A stretch of 64,000 bases of DNA, from positions 1 to 64,000 of the forward strand of contig NZ_BATQ01000007.1 in assembly GCF_000739635.1 (NCBI RefSeq). The letters run 5' to 3'. The stretch's first letter is position 1; every line of letters starts with the position of its first letter. The DNA is from Verrucomicrobium sp. BvORR034. GTDB taxonomy: Bacteria; Verrucomicrobiota; Verrucomicrobiia; Verrucomicrobiales; Verrucomicrobiaceae. The position numbers were made by a program, and so were the translations under genes. This document shows, in pieces, positions 32,832-41,685 of the stretch. The notes beneath the pieces are model-generated. The model was not told the DNA's origin, did not search any database, and worked only from the letters and a program-made list of their open reading frames with translations.

Positions 32832-34136
32832 ATGAATAACCGACTGCTCCGCTCCGACGAAATCAATCGTCGCCAGTTTGTTGCCCGCACGGCGAGCACC
32901 CTCCTCGGGGTGGGTCTGCTGCCGGAAGTGTTCACCCCGTCGCAGGCGCACGCCGCCTTTGAGGGATCTTCCAAGCTCAAGCAGGTGGCCACGGCCAAGA
33001 ACGTGATCTACCTCTACATGTCCGGCGGGCAGAGCCATCTGGACACGTGGGATCCGAAGGAGGGCGTGGAGACGGCCGGTCCCACCAAGCCGATCAAGAC
33101 CAGCGCGGATGGCGTGCGTATTTCCGAGTACCTGCCCCTCACGGCGCAGCAGATGCATCATGCGGCCGTGCTGAACTCCATCACCTCCACGCAGGGGGCG
33201 CATGAGCAGGGCAACTACTTCATGCACACCAGTTACACGCTGCGTGGCACGATCCGCCACCCCGGCATGGGTGCCTGGCTCAATGTCTTCCAGGGCGGTG
33301 GCAACAGCACCCTGCCCAACTATGTGTACGTGGGCAATGACAGCCGCCACCCCGGGGCTGGCTTCTTCCCGGCGGGCAACAACCCGCTCTTTGTGGGCAA
33401 TCCCGAGGCAGGGCTGAAGAACGTCAAGATCCAGCGCAACCTCACGGAGGAGCGCTTTGCCTCCCGCATGTCCCTGGCGGACGATCTGGACAAGGAGTTC
33501 CGCAGCACGTTCCCGCACCGGAATGTGAAGGCGTACTCGGACATGTATGACAACGCCATCTCCATGATGAAGAGCGAGGACCTCAAGGCCTTCGACCTCA
33601 CGGAGGAGCCCGAAGATCTGCGCAAGGCTTATGGCACCGAGGCCTTCGGCCAGGGCTGTCTGCTCGCCCGCCGTCTGGTGGAGCGTGGGGTGCGCTTTGT
33701 GGAAGTGTCACTGGGTGGCTGGGACACCCACACGGCCAACTTCGTGCGCGTGCCGGAACTGTGCGAGACGCTCGACAAGGGCCTCTCCTCGCTGCTCGCC
33801 GATCTGAACGCCCGCGGCCTGCTGAAGGAGACGCTGGTGGTGTTGATGTCTGAGTTCGGCCGCACGCCGACGATCAACCAGAACGTGGGTCGCGACCACT
33901 ACCCGAAGGTCTTCTCCGGCATCATGGCCGGCGGTGGCATCCAGGGCGGCATGACCTACGGCAAGTCCGATGCGGAAGGCCGCGAGGTGGCGGAGAACAA
34001 GATCGAGATTCCCGACATCAACGCGACCATCGGCTACGCCCTGGGCCTGCCGCTGGACCAGGTGATCTACTCCCCCAGCAAGCGCCCCTTCACGGTGGCG
34101 GACAAGGGGCAGCCGCTCACGGGCATCTTTGGCTAA
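32832..34136 (+). CDS. DUF1501 domain protein (Tat-exported, sulfatase-like fold)
   Basis: 434 residues. The N-terminus has a twin-arginine signal (NRRQFVARTASTLLGVGLLP). DUF1501 blocks are visible: YLYMSGGQSHLDTWDPKEG, SEYLPLTAQQMHHAAVLNSI, GGWDTHTANF and SEFGRTPTINQNVGRDHYPK. The family is related to alkaline phosphatase/sulfatase folds. It is co-transcribed with the DUF1549/DUF1553 gene and ends at a strong terminator. Confidence 0.93.
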   Translation: MNNRLLRSDEINRRQFVARTASTLLGVGLLPEVFTPSQAHAAFEGSSKLKQVATAKNVIYLYMSGGQSHLDTWDPKEGVETAGPTKPIKTSADGVRISEYLPLTAQQMHHAAVLNSITSTQGAHEQGNYFMHTSYTLRGTIRHPGMGAWLNVFQGGGNSTLPNYVYVGNDSRHPGAGFFPAGNNPLFVGNPEAGLKNVKIQRNLTEERFASRMSLADDLDKEFRSTFPHRNVKAYSDMYDNAISMMKSEDLKAFDLTEEPEDLRKAYGTEAFGQGCLLARRLVERGVRFVEVSLGGWDTHTANFVRVPELCETLDKGLSSLLADLNARGLLKETLVVLMSEFGRTPTINQNVGRDHYPKVFSGIMAGGGIQGGMTYGKSDAEGREVAENKIEIPDINATIGYALGLPLDQVIYSPSKRPFTVADKGQPLTGIFG

Positions 34137-34167
34137 GTCAGTCCCCGCGACGAGTTCTTCTCTGTTC

Positions 34168-34208
34168 AAAAAACCACGGACCATCCTGTTGGGTGGCCGT
34201 GGTTTTTT
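34168..34208 (+). terminator. Intrinsic terminator after the DUF1501 gene
   Basis: AAAAAACCACGG...CCGTGGTTTTTT, 12-bp perfect stem with a T6 tail. The A-tract on the other side would let it work on both strands. Confidence 0.88.
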
Positions 34209-34300
34209 GGTTTCTGTGATGCAAAGCGGGCGGCTCGGACGTTAAACTCCGCCCTCATCTCAATCACCTTTCAAAGCACCCACCTCACCCACACACTGTC

Positions 34301-35314
34301 ATGAAACGTCGCACCTTCTCCTGGACCCTCGCCATCCTGGCCGCTGCCGCCGGGCTGCTGCCGGTCGTCAGCCACGCCGCTGAGGCCAAGAAAGTCATCC
34401 TGGTGACCACCACCACCGGCTTCCGCCACGGCTCCATCCCGTTTGCAGAAAAGACCCTGGCCCAGCTCGCGGAGAGCTCCAAGGCCTACACCATTGTGGA
34501 CACCTGCAAGCAGCCGGAAGTCCAGGTGCCGAAGAAGCCCAACAAGCCCAAGGATCTGGCCCCGGACGCTGACGCGAAGGCCAAGGAAAAGTACGACAAG
34601 GAGATCAAGGGCTACGAGGCCGCCATGGCCAAGTGGACGCCGGAAGTCGAGGCTCAGGCCAAGGCCGCGCAGGCGGAGTTCGACACCCAAATCAAGGCCA
34701 ACCTCGCCAAGCTGAGCCCGGAGAACCTCAAGGCCCAGGGCATCGACGGCGTGATCTTCGCCAACACCACCGGCGATCTCCCGCTGCCTGATCCAGAAGG
34801 TTTCATCAAGTGGATCGAAGAAGGCCACGCCTTCATCGGCATGCACTCCGCCAGCGACACCTTCCACAAGTTCACCGGCTACATCGGCATGCTCCAGGGT
34901 GAGTTCGCCGGTCACGGTGCCCAGGTCCCCGCGGACCTCGTGGCCGCCGACACCAAGCACCCGGCCAACGCTGGCATCGGTGAGACCTGGAACCTGAAGC
35001 AGGAGGAGATGTATCTCATCAAGAGCCAGGACCGCAGCAAGATCCGCTCCCTCTGGCATATGCGCCACCACCCGAACAAGGTGGAGGAAACCGGCTTCTT
35101 CCCCGTGGCCTGGGCTCGTAAAGCCGGTGAAGGCAAGGTGTTCTACACCTCCCTCGGCCACCGTGAAGACCTCTGGAGCGCCGATCCGGAGATGAAAGGC
35201 CGTGTGAACTCCGTGGAGCTGGCCCAGCAGTACCAGGCCCACATCCTCGGCGGCATCAAGTGGGCCCTCGGCCTGGCCGATGGGAGTGCGGAGCCGAACC
35301 CGGACGCGAAGTAA
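34301..35314 (+). CDS. ThuA domain protein
   Basis: 337 residues with a signal peptide (MKRRTFSWTLAILAAAAGLL, cleavage after SHA). The ThuA-like domain follows (KKVILVTTTTGFRHGSIPFA; IDGVIFANTTGDLPLPD; HAFIGMHSASDTFHKF; KVFYTSLGHREDLW). The fold is glutamine-amidotransferase-like, and in this phylum such proteins are thought to act in sugar uptake or degradation. A Lys/Ala-rich helical insert (about residues 75-130) is unusual for the family. It has its own terminator. It lies next to the DUF1549/DUF1501 pair, a common neighbourhood. Confidence 0.9.
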   Translation: MKRRTFSWTLAILAAAAGLLPVVSHAAEAKKVILVTTTTGFRHGSIPFAEKTLAQLAESSKAYTIVDTCKQPEVQVPKKPNKPKDLAPDADAKAKEKYDKEIKGYEAAMAKWTPEVEAQAKAAQAEFDTQIKANLAKLSPENLKAQGIDGVIFANTTGDLPLPDPEGFIKWIEEGHAFIGMHSASDTFHKFTGYIGMLQGEFAGHGAQVPADLVAADTKHPANAGIGETWNLKQEEMYLIKSQDRSKIRSLWHMRHHPNKVEETGFFPVAWARKAGEGKVFYTSLGHREDLWSADPEMKGRVNSVELAQQYQAHILGGIKWALGLADGSAEPNPDAK

Positions 35315-35356
35315 GCGGAGGATTGGCAGAAGGTCGTTTGTTTGAACTAGCAGTGA

Positions 35357-35387
35357 GGGCGCGCCTGGAAAGGGTGCGCCCTTTTTT
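35357..35387 (+). terminator. Intrinsic terminator after the ThuA gene
   Basis: GGGCGC...GCGCCC followed by T6. Confidence 0.8.
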
Positions 35388-35419
35388 GTGGGGTGTTGGG
35401 GGACGCTGATGGGGAGGAT

Positions 35420-35612
35420 GCTGGCGGGGGTACTGGGTGGGGAGGGGATATGTCGGCTGACGAGTCGGGGGCCGTTTGCGGCAAGCGGGGCGCTTGCCCT
35501 ACAGGGCGTCGAGGGTGGGATGCGGGCACACAGATCTATGGATGTTCTGTCAATGAACCCGCGGGCGAAGATCCTGGGTTGTAGGGCGACCGCCTCGGTT
35601 GCCTTGGTCAGG
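35420..35612. repeat. Dispersed repeat, copy upstream of the 935-residue gene
   Basis: About 190 bp containing GGCAAGCGGGGCGCTTGCCC (palindrome) and TAGGGCGACCGCCTCGGTTG. A close direct copy lies at 38892-39088, on the other side of the gene at 35735-38542. Partial copies recur at 56437-56790 and 60354-60957. Confidence 0.8.
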
Positions 35613-35734
35613 GGCGCTTGTGATGGGATAGAACCTTGGCGTGGGAGCAGGGCGGAGGGGGGCCCCAAGCCCATCTCGCCCTCGCTCCCACCTCTTCTTG
35701 ACGCATATCGAACAAATCCCTGCGCTCTCTGGGC

Positions 35735-38542
35735 ATGGACCCTCAAAGTCACGCCGTCTTCCCTCCGGGCCGGAGCAAGTTCGTTCTTTTATCGCTTTTG
35801 GTCGTCGCAGCTTGGTGCGGCATGGCCCCGGAAGTGATCCTGGCCCAAGGGGATGTGGTTTATCGCCGTCTGGCGCCGGGTCCCGATCCGCTGAAGTTTC
35901 TGCTCTCGAACGAAAGTCGCCAACTCGATCCGGGGAGAATCCGCTTGTCCCTGGGACTGCTGCGCATCTCTGCCCAGGACTTTGCAGAGGCCATGTCGCA
36001 GCAAGAAGACGGGGACTCGCAGTCCTGGCATCGCTGGCTGGAGAAGGCCAATGCGGACAAGAAGCTGACGCTGGTGACAGCCGAAGATGCCGAAACTGGG
36101 CCAGGTCAGGAATTCCGGGAGGGCTATACCAAGCCGTACCGATTTGTCCCGCAGGGAGAGTCGTCCCAAATTTGGGACGACATGCAGCGGGAAGGAGCCA
36201 CACAGTTGAGCCCCCAGCTCTGGGGCAATCTGGTGCAGAATCTTTCAGAAGAGCGGGTGGGCACGCAGATGAACGGCGCCATCCACGTGGCACCTGACCG
36301 CGGAGCCGCGCACCTGGACCTCACCTTCCTCCATGTGAACGAGCCCACGTTGCGCCCCGCGCCTGTGTGGAAGCATGCTCTCTTTGACACGCCCCGGGCG
36401 ATCTTCCGACCCTGGTCCGTTTACACTCAGTCGGTGGTGCCTCTGGAGGCGCCCTTCCTGGTGGCGGCACAGATGGAACCATCGGACGGGAGCGATCCCA
36501 ACAACACGGGCACTCACGTGCTGGCGCTGTTTGGGAAGATCGCCTACCAACCGAACCCTGAGGCGAGGAAAGCACCAACCTTTGCTCCAGAGCGGCTGCA
36601 TTCAGCAGGCACCTTGCAGACCTGGACGCTGGATCTGGCCAGGGAGGATTTTCAGCGTTGGCTCCTGAATCGCCAGACCAGTGAAGGCGATGAGTCGAAG
36701 TTGCGCGAATGGCTCGCCGTGGCGTTCCGCCGTCCGGAGGATCCGGCTGCACCGCGAGTGCTGCGCGCAGCTTCTCTGGCGACCTCGACAGGAGGTGGTC
36801 CGAACTGGGTGAGCGGTGAACTTCAATGGAATGACCCCAGCGGGTTTGAGCCTCCGGCGAACTCCCGCATCTTCCGCCCGCTGGTCAGTGAGGACAGCCC
36901 CTACAGCGTGCGCCAGCGAATGGAGGTGGGCACGCTTTTCCTGACTGCACCACCTGATGATCCCAAGTTGCGGGTGGTGGCCGAACTGAAACTGGAAGCG
37001 CCTACCGGGCCGCTTCGCTGGCAGCGGTGGAAGCACGCGATGGAAGGACGCGAGGATGAGCCGGACAACCTGGAACTTGCTGACAAGGGTCTCTACGGCC
37101 TGCAGGGGCAGAGGCTGGACACTGCGGTGGTGTGGGCGTCAGGGAAGGGCGTCCTCACCGCCGCGGCCATTCGGCGCGACCGGGTTCACGCTGTTTTCAC
37201 CCGGTATGTCTGCCGTGGATTTCAGGGGCCGAAGGATGCGTCCGGGGTGAGCGAACCCACTGCCTTTTTCGTGGGAGGCACATCTCCACCGCCGGGCCCG
37301 GCCTTCCAGGCGACCTTGTGGCGTATCGAGACGCCGCTGACCTGGACCGATAAACTCCTCGCGGCGGGTCCTGGGCAGGCGGCTCCGTTGGCGGCAGACT
37401 TGCTCAAGTCGGTGGAGTCGGGTCAGGCAACGCTGTCCACCCTTTCTACGCAGTCGTTGCGTCTGGACGAAACCTCCAAGTGCACGCTTGGGGAGCCGGT
37501 AAACTTCTACGGCGGCAGCTATGTCAACACGGCCTCGCATGCGGGTGGCATCTACTTCAACATGCGCATGCTGGGTCAGCGTCACACTGGGGAGGAGGTC
37601 GAGCTGGGAGTGCAAAAGTTCGATACGGATGGGGTCGAGGTGGCGATGGCGCTGCAATCCACAGGTGAGCCTGTTTGGCGGCATTGGGGAGTGTGGCAGC
37701 CGGGGGTTGCAGGAACCAACGCGAGCAGCTCCGGGCTTCGGCGGCCTCAGTTTCGCGCCAGCAATCTGGTCACCCAGTTGCGGCTGCCGTTGAATCAGCC
37801 GCAGGTGGTGGCGGTGGAGCCGGTGCGTGATCCCAATGCCCCGGGAGGCGCTCTCACCGGTTTGCGCTGGTGCGTGTTGAGAGTGACGGCTGAGGACAAT
37901 CCGCCTCCAGCCGTGCCGCCCCGGGAGGCGGGGCACGAGATCCAGCCGCAGCAGAGTTCGCGCTTTCAGCTTCTTGTCCTGCCGCTGCCCGCGAGCGAAG
38001 TGGTTCCTCCGTCGGCCGAGAGTCAGGAACTGGCGCAACGGTTGTTGGGCGAGGTCAAAGCCGGGGCGCGGCCCGTGTTGGATGTCCTGAGCGTCTTTCG
38101 CCCGGGGACTGCTGGTCCTGGCTATGGCCTCAGCTTCAGCAGCGGGATGGATTATTATTTCATGGATCCCCGCGGCCAGCCGGACAATCGCGTGCAGAAG
38201 GCCTCGTTGCAGGCTCCCGCCGTGATGCCGCCGGGGACCGTGTTCAGCGAGCAGATCTACTTTGAGGATCACCTGGTGGGTTTGGATCTGAAGTTCTCTG
38301 AGCGAAACTGGGACCTGACGCGGGATAACGCGCCGCCCCAGGTGGTGACGGACACGTTCACGGACGTGCGTTATGAGTTTCCCTATGTGCCATCGCCCGA
38401 CAACCGGCGCACGACGATTTCCGTAGAGCGACCTGTTTTCCAGATGGCGTCCATTTATGGGCGGCGGCTCAAGGTGGGTGAGGCTAGCGTGACGCGGTTG
38501 GATGAGAATACGGTGGTGGTGGTGAGCGAGGTGGGACCGTAG
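35735..38542 (+). CDS. Large secreted protein of unknown function
   Basis: 935 residues. A hydrophobic segment at residues 15-37 (FVLLSLLVVAAWCGMAPEVI) is a signal peptide or anchor. The rest is mixed alpha/beta without obvious repeats, helices or cysteine motifs. Some blocks look like periplasmic domains (GSYVNTASHAGGIYFNMRML; DGVEVAMALQSTGEPVWRHW). No family is recognised. The length and the Pro/Gln-rich loops suggest a multi-domain envelope protein. The gene stands alone and is bracketed by direct copies of a dispersed repeat. Confidence 0.75.
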   Translation: MDPQSHAVFPPGRSKFVLLSLLVVAAWCGMAPEVILAQGDVVYRRLAPGPDPLKFLLSNESRQLDPGRIRLSLGLLRISAQDFAEAMSQQEDGDSQSWHRWLEKANADKKLTLVTAEDAETGPGQEFREGYTKPYRFVPQGESSQIWDDMQREGATQLSPQLWGNLVQNLSEERVGTQMNGAIHVAPDRGAAHLDLTFLHVNEPTLRPAPVWKHALFDTPRAIFRPWSVYTQSVVPLEAPFLVAAQMEPSDGSDPNNTGTHVLALFGKIAYQPNPEARKAPTFAPERLHSAGTLQTWTLDLAREDFQRWLLNRQTSEGDESKLREWLAVAFRRPEDPAAPRVLRAASLATSTGGGPNWVSGELQWNDPSGFEPPANSRIFRPLVSEDSPYSVRQRMEVGTLFLTAPPDDPKLRVVAELKLEAPTGPLRWQRWKHAMEGREDEPDNLELADKGLYGLQGQRLDTAVVWASGKGVLTAAAIRRDRVHAVFTRYVCRGFQGPKDASGVSEPTAFFVGGTSPPPGPAFQATLWRIETPLTWTDKLLAAGPGQAAPLAADLLKSVESGQATLSTLSTQSLRLDETSKCTLGEPVNFYGGSYVNTASHAGGIYFNMRMLGQRHTGEEVELGVQKFDTDGVEVAMALQSTGEPVWRHWGVWQPGVAGTNASSSGLRRPQFRASNLVTQLRLPLNQPQVVAVEPVRDPNAPGGALTGLRWCVLRVTAEDNPPPAVPPREAGHEIQPQQSSRFQLLVLPLPASEVVPPSAESQELAQRLLGEVKAGARPVLDVLSVFRPGTAGPGYGLSFSSGMDYYFMDPRGQPDNRVQKASLQAPAVMPPGTVFSEQIYFEDHLVGLDLKFSERNWDLTRDNAPPQVVTDTFTDVRYEFPYVPSPDNRRTTISVERPVFQMASIYGRRLKVGEASVTRLDENTVVVVSEVGP

Positions 38543-38574
38543 GGGGGAGGTCGGTGGGAGGAAAGTACCGTTCT

Positions 38575-39120
38575 GGCATCCCTTCAGGATGCGGGAAATT
38601 TTGCGGCGTTCCAGGGGCAGGGCTCGTGAGACTCGCCCGGCCCCTGGCTACCGTCTGGGATGCCTTCGGCATGACGGGGGAGGGGCGGAGAGGCTGGGGT
38701 GAGTCTGGGTGATGGGATAGAACCTTGAGGGGAGAGCAGGGAGGGAAGCTTAAAGGAGGCGGGGGTTCCAGCCCCGCAGGGGAGCGGAGGGGAGGGGGGG
38801 TGCGGGTTGGTTGGGTGGATGACCGTCTGGGGTGGGAGTGAAGTCAGTCGTCGTTTGGTTGTGCGGGGCCGGAGACCCCGCCTCCTTTGCCGGCTGGCGG
38901 GGGTGTTGGATGGGGAGGGGATTTTGTGGGGTGATTGGGTCAGGGGCCGTTTGCGGCAAGCGGGGCGCTTGCCCTACAGGGCGTCGGGGGATGCGGGCAC
39001 ACAGGTCTATGGATGTTGTGTCCAGGAACCCGAGGGTGGAGATCCTGGGTTGTAGGGCGACCGCCTCGGTTGCCTTGGTCAGGGGCCGTTTGCGGCAAGC
39101 GAGGCGCTTGCCCTACAGGG
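38575..39120. repeat. Repeat-filled intergenic region after the 935-residue gene
   Basis: 38575-38682 is a hairpin array related to 13300-13575 (CATCCC-TTCA-GGATG; CCAGGGG...CCCCTGG; ATGCC-TTC-GGCAT). 38707-38735 repeats the string GTGATGGGATAGAACCTTG also present near 35620. 38892-39088 is the direct copy of 35420-35612, followed by a second short copy of the GGCAAGCG...CGCTTGCC palindrome at about 39090-39120. No gene is supported in these ~750 bases. Confidence 0.7.
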
Positions 39121-39295
39121 TGTCAGGGGGCAGCGCGGTGTACGCTCCTCCGTTCGTGTCAAACGGCGTTGGATTGACACTGGACTCCCGAAAGCGGTGA
39201 TGCTCACCGCAGTCCCAAAGCGGCTGCGCCGCCAGGTGTTTGGAGCGTTTGGCTGGTTTGTATGCCGACAGGCCTCCGGAGTTGGAGGCACGTCA

Positions 39296-40198
39296 TCAGC
39301 GAACCCGCGCCATCGCTGCCTGCAACGTTTCCACATGCCCCCTCGCGCTCGCGGGATCGGCCTGCAGGTCTTCCTTTCGGATTTTGTAGGGGGCGTCTTC
39401 GGGCACGTAAAAAGGGATGCGCTGGACGCGGGCGAAGATCATGCCGTGGTAGCGGCCGGAGAAGACGAGGCGGGAGGCACCGATCTGGGTGTAGGCGGTG
39501 GTGGGATCGGGGTTCCAGATCAGCCGCACGGTAGGTTCGAGGAGCAAAGCATCTTCCAGATGCCTGGCGTCATCCACCGGCGCACCCATGTTCATCCAGA
39601 CGACTTCGTAGTTCATGGACCGGGCCAGGCGCACCATGTGCTGGGTGTGCTGGTTGTGCGGGTTGATGATCCCGGAGGGGACAATGGTGAGCATGGGCGG
39701 GTCGCTCGCGGGCATGCTGACGGCAGCGGGAGGCCGCAAGAGGTAGGCGGCATCAGGAAAGAAGGAGACGCCGTCCTGCCGCCCAGTAATTTCTTGGATC
39801 TTCTGGACGCATTCCGGGGAACGGACGGTGATGAAGTCCGCGTGCTGCAGATAGGGAACCCAGGGGGCGAGGTCGGTGCGGAAGTGCTCGTCCCGGTGGG
39901 CGCGGAGCTGGAGTCCGCAGGAGAGGAAGCCCCAGCGGGTGCCGCTGGCGATGGCATGGTCCATGTAGAACTGCATGCAGCGGAAGTGCGGGGAGGGCGA
40001 CTGGTCGGGGGTGGCGGAGTTGTAGATGATTCCGCCCCCGCCCAGGACGATGAGGTCCAGGTCGGAGGGCATCTCCGCGGGGAGGTCAGAGTTGAAGAAG
40101 AGCAGTTCCGCCCCGCGGAACTGCTCCTGAAACACGAGGGGGTACGTGTCGTCCCCGACATTGCCGTACCCGGAGGCTCCTACAAAAGCGATCTTCAT
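39296..40198 (-). CDS. Polysaccharide pyruvyl transferase family protein
   Basis: 300 residues. VGASGYGNVGDDTYPLVFQE and DLDLIVLGGGGIIYNSAT are the N-terminal blocks of the PS_pyruv_trans family, which moves pyruvate from PEP onto sugars of exopolysaccharides or cell-wall polymers. The C-terminal half contains the expected SGRYHGMIFA block. The start overlaps the stop of the upstream glycosyltransferase by 4 bases, so the two are coupled. It is the last gene of a three-gene minus-strand operon. Confidence 0.88.
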   Translation of the reverse strand: MKIAFVGASGYGNVGDDTYPLVFQEQFRGAELLFFNSDLPAEMPSDLDLIVLGGGGIIYNSATPDQSPSPHFRCMQFYMDHAIASGTRWGFLSCGLQLRAHRDEHFRTDLAPWVPYLQHADFITVRSPECVQKIQEITGRQDGVSFFPDAAYLLRPPAAVSMPASDPPMLTIVPSGIINPHNQHTQHMVRLARSMNYEVVWMNMGAPVDDARHLEDALLLEPTVRLIWNPDPTTAYTQIGASRLVFSGRYHGMIFARVQRIPFYVPEDAPYKIRKEDLQADPASARGHVETLQAAMARVR

Positions 40199-41676
40199 GC
40201 GAGCGCCAGGGCGCGACGCCGTGAGGCTGTGGGTGATTTCCTCGCTCCGGACTGAATGACCTGTTCCAGCACGTTTTCCATCTGGTGCGCGATGACGTCC
40301 CAGTGGAACCGGTTCTGGCGCGCAAAACGCACGCTCTGCCGGGTGATCTGGCGGCGGCGTCCGGCATCAGTGTAGAGTTCCTGGAGGGCGCTGACGAAGG
40401 CGTCCTTGTCGGCCACCGCGCCCACGGTGTTGATCTCGGGGTGCACGAGGGTGATGGGGCAGGGCACCTTGAGGGCGGGGGTGGCCCACTCGCCCAGGGC
40501 GGCCCAGTCGGGCACGATCTGGGGCACGCCGCAGGCCATGCCCTCCATGGTGGTGAGGCCCCAGCCCTCGCCGAGGGTGGTGGAGACCTGGACGTCCAGG
40601 GCGCTGTAGATGAGCGGCAGCATCGAGGAGTCAACACTGTCCCTGATGTGGCCGCCGCCGGTGAAGAGGAGGCGGTTGCCGATGCCGTAGTAGCGGGCCA
40701 CGCTCTCCAGGTCCCAGCCGACGTCCTGCCTGGCGCAGTGCAGGAGCAGGTACGCATCCGGCACCTGGTGCTGCTGCACCCACTGGGCGAAGTACTGGAG
40801 GGTCAGGTCCAGCCGCTTGCGGGGCTGGTTGCGGTTCACGTTGCCCACGATGAAGGCGTTCTCCAGCACGGGGAGTTCAAGGAGCCGACGGGCGACGCTG
40901 CGGTCCACCGGGCGGAACTGGCGGGTGTCCAGGCCGTGGGAGATGACGTGCCGGGGGCCGCGGAAACCGGCGTTGACCGCCTCGCGATGGCCGAAGTGCG
41001 TGTACCACACGGCGGCGGCCAGCTGGTTGAGCTGCGGGATCACGGCGGGGTTGAGGTTCGCACCGTCAACAGGCATGTAGGCGATGACGGGCACGCTGGC
41101 GGGGGCCTCCCGGAGGAAGGCGGCGACATTCCACCAGTCATTGTTGATGATGACGGCGTCGGGCTTGTGCCGGGCGCAGAGTTCGCGGAAATGATCGATG
41201 CCCCACATGTCGCCGCCCTGGCAGGCGGGCAGGATGGTGTAGGGGTGGGAGTGCGGGCTGCCGTCGTAGTTCACGCCGGAGACGACCACGTCCCAGTCCT
41301 GGCAGAGATGCTGCAGCATGGAGTGGGTCACGGTGCCGAAGCCAGTGGGGACCACGGCATCACCGATCCAGAGCACGCGGCCTTTTTTGCCGTGGGCGCT
41401 GGAGCGGATGGTCTCGGTCGTCAGCATGGCCTTGGGCGTGGAGCCAAAGGAGAACAGCCTGCGGAACAAACTGGTGCCACTGGGCACCACCGCCATGGAC
41501 GTCGGCATCGCTGCATGGAGCGCGGTCGGGGTGCTGGCGCCGGGCGTCTTCTGCGGCGGGGGCAGGGTGATCGCGCGTGCTTTCAGTTTGGCAGGCAGGG
41601 CCGGGCGACGGACACGACGACCCTCGGTGAGTAGGTGTTTGGCGTTCTTCATCTTGGCGGAGACAATGTACTTCAA
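40195..41676 (-). CDS. Family 4-type glycosyltransferase
   Basis: 493 residues. The GT-B fold shows VLWIGDAVVPTGFGTVTHSM at about residue 100 and the donor-binding E-x7-E block EGWGLTTMEGMACG near residue 385. The first ~95 residues are a basic, Pro/Ala-rich extension with no domain, so the true start could be later (Met codons at 41652 or 41508). It overlaps the pyruvyl transferase and starts 9 bases after the kinase stop. Likely builds an exopolysaccharide; the sugar is unknown. Confidence 0.88.
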   Translation of the reverse strand: MKYIVSAKMKNAKHLLTEGRRVRRPALPAKLKARAITLPPPQKTPGASTPTALHAAMPTSMAVVPSGTSLFRRLFSFGSTPKAMLTTETIRSSAHGKKGRVLWIGDAVVPTGFGTVTHSMLQHLCQDWDVVVSGVNYDGSPHSHPYTILPACQGGDMWGIDHFRELCARHKPDAVIINNDWWNVAAFLREAPASVPVIAYMPVDGANLNPAVIPQLNQLAAAVWYTHFGHREAVNAGFRGPRHVISHGLDTRQFRPVDRSVARRLLELPVLENAFIVGNVNRNQPRKRLDLTLQYFAQWVQQHQVPDAYLLLHCARQDVGWDLESVARYYGIGNRLLFTGGGHIRDSVDSSMLPLIYSALDVQVSTTLGEGWGLTTMEGMACGVPQIVPDWAALGEWATPALKVPCPITLVHPEINTVGAVADKDAFVSALQELYTDAGRRRQITRQSVRFARQNRFHWDVIAHQMENVLEQVIQSGARKSPTASRRRALALA

Positions 41677-41685
41677 GAACTTCAG

